Assembly: GCA_000733355.1 (NCBI GenBank)
Contig: JNVV01000028.1
Span: 248,001-312,000 of the forward strand
Source of the DNA: Falciphora oryzae
Lineage: Eukaryota > Ascomycota > Sordariomycetes > Magnaporthales > Magnaporthaceae
DNA length: 64,000 bases
Direction of reading: 5' to 3'
Below, piece by piece: positions 57,436-64,000 of the stretch (position 1 is the first letter of the stretch; each line of letters starts with the position of its first letter). Position numbers and translations under genes: made by a program. The notes under the pieces were generated by a model. It searched no databases and was not told where the DNA came from. It was given only the letters and a program-made list of their open reading frames with translations.

Positions 57436-60400
57436 GTCAACGCATCTGGTCGGTCGCCCGTCCCTTCTGTCGGTGGCCCGCGGCGGGAAGGAGCAGAGGC
57501 AGAGAAAGAAGGGGATATTCCGGTGCCCCTCGCTCTCAGAGAGCGCGCTGTTCCCCCCTCCGGCGTTGAATCGGAGGCGTGGTGGTGTCCCCCTCCACGG
57601 CCGGCGTTGGTTTCGTCCTTTCTTTTCGTCGGGGTGTGGAGGTAGGTCTCAGTCCCCAGCACCGTGGCTGGCTGGCGGCTGACCGGTGTTTCCGTCGCTT
57701 ATCCCCACGCCCCTTTTTTTCTGCTTCCTTTTTCGATTCGGCCACTCAGCTGCCTGCGTTGGAGATTTTGTTTCACGTCTTGTTTGCTTTCTATTCGCGT
57801 TGCTGGTCGTATTTGTCCGCCTTGCGTTGTCTCTCGTTGAGTCAATTCGCAATCTTGGCTCGTGGTGACTGGTTTTTCTTCCTCGGTTCGGCTGCTGCTG
57901 TTGCAACGGGAGGAGAAAGGTCGGGGCGTGGTTCCTGCTGTGGGATTTCTTGTCGTTTTCTTGGAGCCGTTACCGCGAAGCCAAGCGGCGAGGGGAGAGG
58001 AGGCGACAAATCGGGGTTTCTGCGGCGGCGCTGGCCGAAAGATGGTTTGACTAGGACAGGGCGAGCGGCTAACCAAATCTGCTGCAGGACTAGCTCAACA
58101 GGACAAGATAGCGTCGTCTGTCAGGATGGCAGCAGTGGTGCGAAGTCTGGCTGGTTTCCCAGGCCTTTGAGGGCAGGGGGGGCCGAGATGGGACGGACAG
58201 GCACCGAGAGGGCCTGACTAGACTAAGGTAGCAAGCACCAGGTTTGTTGCATGCATCGGCGGTGGCGGGACAAGAGGGGAAAGACTGGTCGACAGGACAG
58301 GGGGGTTGAATGCCACTGCACGGTGCGGGTGGCCCAACACGAGGCAGGCAGGCACGGAAGAGGAAGCGGAGGGTTGGAGGTAGGTGATAAGTGACAGATG
58401 CGGGTGCTGGGAGTGGACAAGCTATCGTGTCGTGGCACACATCGAGGTTACTGTGGTAGGCACATGGATGACGGGGTGCACCAGAGCCTGCTCTCCAACC
58501 AAACTTGAACTGCCCTGGCAGCGCCTGCAGGCCTCGGACGGGAAACAACGTTTGCAGGAATCGAATTGATGTCGTGGCCGCGGGTGGAGAGACCTGCTGA
58601 GCCTGAGGGCGAACACAAACAAAAGCTGGCTGGCCTGTGAAAAGGGACTGTCGAGGTGGCCAATGGGTCCTCCGTCGCGTCTCCCGCCGGCTAGCGTGCG
58701 TGCTGTACGAGCCTTTTGCTGCAGCAAAACGATGATGCATGTGCGACCGACTTGATCCTGTGGCCAAATTACCCCGACACCACTGGCGATATCAGGTCAT
58801 GGAAACAAGGGACGACAGAAAAAAGAAAAAAGGGTTCGCGGTGGCGGTGAGCCTAAGCAGGCAGGGCGGGCCTGTTCGAAATCTCCCGAAAGGCACGGGT
58901 GGGTTCTTCTTTAGCTCAAACATGGGTCTGCAGGCGGGTAGCTGTCTGTGCCCTCCACCGGTCCTGCGCCCTCAATCAACGATCGAAATCAGTTGGAACG
59001 GGTGAACGGTTGGGGGCACCACACGGCCAGCGCCCTTCGCTGCAGCCGACCCGAAGCGGTCAAGATCAGACGTCGGGCTTCCACCTTCGAAACCACGGTT
59101 CTCGCGGGCGCCACGGGGGTTCTCCGACGGGCCCCAGGGATCAAATAAGTTGCCCTCCCTCCCTAGCGCTAGCTAGCCATCCATGTCCTGGCCTAGTGGC
59201 TTTGTTGTGCACCTAATCAGAAATAGGGGTTCTGAAAAAAGGGGAATAAGGCAATCCAGACGGGTGCATGTGCGTTGTGTAAGACGCGAGGTAGGGATAT
59301 GCTCAACAGTCACTGTGCCCCCGGGCTCCCAATGCCACCTACGCCATAGTGCCAAAGCCGCTGTGCTGTTCACTGACTCCCCCAGCTCCCCAGTGTCTGG
59401 GTTGATCGCTGCCCACGGTATGGAGTAGTGCCGCCCCACCACCACAAACCGCGGGGTTCCTGAGAAAAGAGCCAAGCCAGATCAGGCCCAGATCCCAACG
59501 AAGACGAAGAAGAAAGAAGAAAAAAAAAAAAAAAAAGCAAGATTGGCGACTGCCCCGAGAACAGTCTAGCTGTGTTCCCACTGCAGCCACCAGCATCTAA
59601 CTCAGGGCAAAGACGGAAAACGAGATGATAGACGATCCCTCCAGACGCTCAAGTCAACAGACCAGGCCTTGGTGTCTGGCTTGTGCACATCCGTGTCCCT
59701 ACAGTGCCTACGTCCTCCCAAAATTAAGGGCCAGATTGGGTGCTGATTGCTTCGATTGACCACTTGATCCCCTGATCGCGGCCACTAATAGACCAAAAAT
59801 GACCATCAATCAATGCCCCTGCCCGTTCCTGAACGCGCGTCGTCAGTCGGCCGCGCCTTGTGGTGTCCCAAGACCTGGGCCCTCTCGACTCCATCAAACA
59901 AGCCTCGGACGACAGAAACTGATTGACGGCTGGGTGCGTTTGGTCGTCGCGGTTCGGGGCCCAAGTCGTCGGCGCCGTCGGGTCGTCTTTCCGTCCCCCA
60001 GGGTCGATGCCTGTGCCTTTTGCCTTTTGAGGCTGGTATTCCCTGAATCGATGACGGGCCCATCCCAGCCTTGTGCACCCCCTCAACTGTATCGTTCCGA
60101 AATACAACAGTGTAAGATGGGGGAGCGAGGGACATGGCATGCACAGGCAGGCAGCCGGTCAAACAGCAAACAACCACAACAAAAGTACTGCACGAGAATT
60201 TACGGCGGGCAGGCGAAGCCGTCTGTTGGGCCGTTGTAGGTGTGTACTACCTAGATTGGGCATCGCGGGATGTGACGCCCGTTTGGAGAGGTTGGCCTTT
60301 CGAGCTCCATAACCCGACGGAAGCACTGGACCGCGAGCTACACACTTGTTTGTCACAAAAATCCTTTGATCTTTCTGGCGTGCATGCCGACGGGCGGCCA

Positions 60401-61109
60401 CGCTTCCTATTCGGCCGCGGGCATTTTCCATAATCTTGTTGAAACCCAGCGGCAAGCAAGCGGTGCCTACACGAGCCCCCCTCTTCTCGGATCGGAAGGT
60501 GGCAGCACTCAACCCGCCCCGGGTCGCGTCCCCGCCGCTGAGCCCGCCTCCTCAGCGGCGCTTCCAAAGGGACGCCGACGCCGGGCCGTTTTGGTGTTAC
60601 TCCGGACTAGAGGCGGGATGCAGGTCATTTGGACAGAGAAACACAGGAGAGCAAGCAACCGCTTCATTCTTCTTAGACTTGGAAAGAAAACGAGGCAGAC
60701 CGAGGCAAAGGGGAAACAATAGACGAGTACCAACAAAACCTCATTCCTCCCCCTCCATCACCTCGCATTGGCCGTCAAGCGCCGGCGCGGCGCAACAAAA
60801 CTGCACCGTATCCGTGGTGCTGCAGCGACGATCCGTCTTGACGGGCCGTCTGGTCCTCTTGGCTTCCGCCCAGGATCAGGACACCGTCGCATTCGGACGC
60901 CAGAACTCCCTGTGACGTGCATGTCGCCTGCGGCAAAGTTTTCTGGCGGTTTGTGTTCGCTTGCCATCTTCATCTCGGGTAACTGCCTCTATGTTCTTGT
61001 GTAGGCAGTCTACGTACCTCCTCAACAAACTGCCACAGTGTAGATAGGTAGGTAGGAGACCGGATACGAGACGGCTCATCACTGGCTGGCCATCTCTTGT
61101 TGTCAGGGG
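57436..61109. other. long intergenic region, no confident gene
   Basis: 3.7 kb between the DENN gene start and the TRAPPC13 end. The first 600 bp is the probable DENN promoter and T/C-rich leader. Open frames such as 57579-58217 and 60436-60915 are low-complexity or without coding bias. An A-tract (A16) lies near 59520. No repeats obvious by eye and no recognisable family. Confidence 0.45.
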
Positions 61110-62182
61110 CTAGGCGCTGAACCTGGTGCCCAACTTGCCCGTCGACAGGAACCCCCTGTTTCCCATCTCGCCCCTCCATCCGACCCCCAAGATCCCGAAT
61201 ATCACCTTCCCGTCGACCAGACTGGCCGGCGTCGGGGGCCCGTGGACCACGAAGCAGACCTGCTCGATCTCGGAAGGGTGGAGAACCGGCTTCTGGCTCC
61301 CAGCCGCCTCCCAGTTGCAGTCGGTGTAGGTCAGTCCGGGCTCAAGGTCCAGCACGGCGCGCTCCAGCTGGATCGGGTCCTCGCCGCAGTTCTCCAGCTG
61401 CGCCTCGAGCACCCACCGGCGCGCGGGGGAGGATGTCTTCTCCGCACCGGCGCTGGTTGGCAGCGCGCTGGCCTTGGTGCGCACAATCAGCGACGGCTTG
61501 CAGACGAACTGGTAGAGCTTCCGGAACGTGCGGGTGCGCCCGCTGGTGTCGGTGGCCTCGTAGTAGCTGACGGTGACGGCCAGCACGTGGTTGCCCTCGT
61601 CCTTAAGGTCAAAGCTCACCACCTTCTGCAGCGTCCCGCCGGGCTCCAGGTCGACCCCGCCGGCGCCGCCGGTGCCGGTCCTACCGGCCGCGTGGTCCGG
61701 GCCGAGGTCGAGCTTGCTCACGTTAGCCGACGCGGGCGTCTTCATCTCGGCCTCGATGCGCACGTCGCGCACCTGCTTTGCCCTGGCGGGCGGAGCCCCC
61801 GGCGGCGCCACAAGGACGTCATGGTTCGCGCACAGCGTGCAGCTGAACGTCTCTCCGACGTAGGCGGACCCGAACGATGGCGGTAGGTTCAGTATGGGGC
61901 TCAGGATGAAGGGCTCCGGGTTGGTGTCGTCCCCCGAGCTATAAGCCAGGGACGCCGGCGCCGAGGCCTCGCCCGCCGACCGGGCCCCGAGAGGAGACTT
62001 AACCGGAAACTGGGGGACGAGAGATGGGCGGGACAAGCTGGTGTGCCATGTCAGTGTCCTATACCTTGATAGCCGTGGGCGTGGGCATATGCGGAGCCCA
62101 GCGGCCCGACATACCGGAGCACCTTCAGTGATATAGAATGCGGCTCCTTGATGGCATCGGAGGGATATCGTTGGTGGCTCAT
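61110..62182 (-). CDS. TRAPPC13-like trafficking subunit (DUF974)
   Basis: Exons 62182-62115 and 62037-61110 give 331 aa. MSHQRYPSDAIKEPHSISLK followed by VLRLSRPSLVPQFP is the TRAPPC13 N-terminal signature, recovered only when the 77-nt intron (GTATGT..CAG) is removed. LNLPPSFGSAYVGETFSCTL and a KEEQ-type region, then DLKDEGNHVLAVTVSYYE, are typical; the C-terminus forms Ig-like beta sheets (LENCGEDPIQLERAVLDLEP). TRAPPC13 is a peripheral subunit of the TRAPP III type tether for Rab1/Ypt1. It is shorter than animal homologues (about 400 aa). The other frame upstream of 62037 is a shadow. Confidence 0.85.
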
Positions 62183-63192
62183 CACGACTACTAGGAGCGC
62201 CAGAGTGCTCGAAATCCTTGCCCGAAAACCTATGGATGGGATGCCTCACTGGTAGGTATCGACCAGGATGGATAGACTGCGCGACGTCCCCGGACTGTCA
62301 GCGTAAGCTCACTGATGGCGGAGGACGACTGGGCTGCTTGGCTTGTGATTCCCTACCTGACACCTGAGCGTTTGCTCCAGATTTGAAACACCGTCGCGGG
62401 TCGATGAAGAAATTACGCAGCCCGGCTCCAGAACCAGAACCGACAGTTGTCGGTGTTTGTGCGTGTTTCCCACGTCGGTGGTGGAATGCGACTGCTGCTG
62501 CTGCTGCCCAAAAGTTCCTTAGGTTGAGGTTAAGGTTCAGCGCAGCTTTGGCAATTGAGGCTGGCTGCCAGTTGGTGATTGATCGAGTGAGGTGACATGC
62601 TGGGAGCTTGCGCTGGAGATTGCACGGGGATTCCGCTGCTTGGGGGATCTGGGGCAGTGGATTGGGTGCTTCTACAGCGGGGTCTAGAGATTCAACCTGT
62701 GTGATGGAGTGGCGCACTAGACGTCACCAACAAATAACATCTACTGAGAGACAAGATAGGTGCACGTCTATTACCTATTCTTACTTTTTATGATAGATAA
62801 TATTTGTGCGCAGTTTATCTTTTTTTCTCGATCACCCCGTTAGTCCTTTCGTCTATGAGCAGACCGTGGCGATGAGATCAGTGATTGTGGGATGGGGTTT
62901 TGTTCCTTTGTACCGACCTCGGCAGAACCCAGAGTCGACGACAGAGTCGTTTTCAAGAGGCTTACGCGGGATTACGAGGCTTTGCATGACATAGAGTGGG
63001 TCAAATAGTGTCAGGTTCAACAAGAGAGTGCTACATGCGTAGCTCACCACGTAGAAATTGTTGCGATGTAACTACTACGTATTCAATCAAGGTACAAACA
63101 GCTTACACCACAGATGCTCACGGAGCTGCATTTGATGCCAACTAACGTAGATACACGCTGACCGGATATACGTGCGGCTCTTCCGCACGAAT
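62183..63192. other. intergenic, no gene seen
   Basis: Upstream of TRAPPC13 and downstream of ILV6. The 62298-62717 minus frame is low-complexity Ala/Asn/Leu without family match. The segment 62770-63130 is A/T-rich. Confidence 0.5.
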
Positions 63193-64000
63193 TTAGCCAG
63201 GGGGAAGCTGGCTCGCGTCGACAACGTCATCCGCCTCCTTGATGAGAGCCTCGTCCTCGGCCCCATACAGGGGAGACCGGGGCAGGGCCATAAGTCCGGT
63301 CCTAGCTGACTCGAGAATCCCAAACGGCTCGATAAGTTTCAGGAAGGACTGAATCCTGGAAGGCTTGGCGGACCTGCTCACATGTGTCAGTAGACGAGGT
63401 TTGGCTTGCCAGTGCACGGCAAGGCCGTCGACTTACACTTCAACCATGCAGCTGTTGGTGCTGATATCCAGGACCTTGCCGCCGAACTGATGCGTAAAGT
63501 ATGTGATGCTCTTGAGATGTTCGTGCTTATGCCTAAGCGCCTCGCTCGTAGCCAGCTTGCGGGGATGGAAGTCCCGGGCCAGCTCCGACAGCGTCTGCTC
63601 CGAGGCATCCTGCACCCCGGTGACGTCGGCGTCGGCAGTGGTGATCTCGCGGTGATGGGCAAGGAGCTCCTCGAAGTACTCGGGGCCCAGGATGTTGACC
63701 TTGGCGAGGAGAAGCTCGCGCTGGACGAGCGCAGCATTGGTGTAGTCCAGAACGGCCCACACCGGGACCAGGTCCTCCAACTGCCGCCTCGCCTGCTCGA
63801 CCACGCCGTCCTGGCCCGTGAGGACGATGGTCATGCGCGACAGGTCCTCGACCTCAGTGCTGCAGACGACAAGGGAGTCGATGTTGAAGCCGCGCGCGGC
63901 CAAAATGCCCGAAACGCGCGAGAGCACACCGGGCTCGTTCTGGACCAGACAGTTGAGGACGTGCCTCTTCGGGGGCGCCATGGACGGGGTCGGAGTCTCG
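63193..64000 (-). CDS. ILV6: acetolactate synthase small (regulatory) subunit, partial
   Basis: Exon >64000-63437 and last exon 63373-63193, joined phase 2 (63-nt intron, GTAAGT..GCAG). The N-terminus lies beyond the window: the frame continues upstream of MAPPKRHVLNCLVQ without a stop (ETPTPS), so the mitochondrial presequence is missing. The ACT domain is clear: VLNCLVQNEPGVLSRVSGIL and AARGFNIDSLVV, then DLSRMTIVLTGQDGVVEQAR. The second half has HKHEHLKSITYFTHQFGGKV, DISTNSCMVEV and SAKPSRIQSFLKLIEPFGIL. It activates the catalytic subunit Ilv2 and confers valine feedback in branched-chain amino acid synthesis, in the mitochondrion. Confidence 0.93.

Noticed and set aside
57579..58217. 213-codon plus frame near the DENN promoter
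   Set aside because: Low-complexity, T-rich sequence without codon bias or family match.

Overview
The window is filamentous ascomycete (Pezizomycotina) nuclear DNA, most likely Sordariomycetes. Genes are GC-rich and interrupted by short introns (about 55-125 nt) with GT..AG ends and CTAAC/CTGAC-like branch sites, and the gene set is typical of these fungi: HET-domain genes, HNH_2 nuclease, homocitrate synthase, GET2, YPI1, Sde2. A genus cannot be named from sequence alone. No virus, CRISPR array, rRNA or confident tRNA gene was seen.

Layout. 1-1680: AT-rich edge and a decayed repeat, no gene. 1681-3687 (+): DNA polymerase iota-like enzyme. 3.8-10.6 kb: an accessory island with a tRNA-like/SINE-like piece, decayed Lys/Ala-rich coding repeats, a frameshifted C2H2 zinc-finger gene, a 1.2-kb inverted-repeat element built on a 12-bp minisatellite, an HNH nuclease gene and a small hypothetical gene. 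11.4-12.9 kb (-): bHLH factor. 15.5-17.3 kb (+): TMEM135-like membrane protein. 18.5-20.7 kb (+): homocitrate synthase. 21.2-22.3 kb (-): GET2. 22.9-28.6 kb (-): two HET-domain loci, one broken and one intact. 29.6-33.6 kb (-): SEC31. 34.1-34.6 kb (+): RRM protein. 34.9-35.6 kb (-) and 35.9-36.5 kb (+): B12D/MLRQ-like complex I protein and COX12, head to head. 37.0-37.8 kb (-) and 38.2-38.9 kb (+): Sde2 and ribosomal S10, head to head. 39-43 kb: gene-poor, with decayed repeats. 43-46.8 kb (+): HUL4-like HECT ligase. 47.5-48.5 kb (-) and 48.9-51.2 kb (+): mitoribosomal Mrp49 and the GEP3 GTPase, head to head. 51.8-52.5 kb (+): YPI1 phosphatase inhibitor. 53.7-57.4 kb (-): DENN protein with a C1 zinc domain. 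61.1-62.2 kb (-): TRAPPC13. 63.2-64.0 kb (-): ILV6, cut by the window end.

The core genes are housekeeping functions: lysine and branched-chain amino acid synthesis, secretion (SEC31, GET2, DENN, TRAPPC13), respiration and mitochondrial translation, and RNA/ubiquitin biology. Two head-to-head pairs join genes of one process: two respiratory-chain genes, and two mitoribosome genes. The accessory material is concentrated in the 3.8-10.6 kb island and the HET pair at 23-28.6 kb. The most unusual structure is the inverted 12-bp minisatellite element at about 6.93-8.15 kb, beside a related zinc-finger relic and an HNH nuclease gene. Exon boundaries were read by eye from splice signals and frame continuity; those I checked arithmetically are given exactly.
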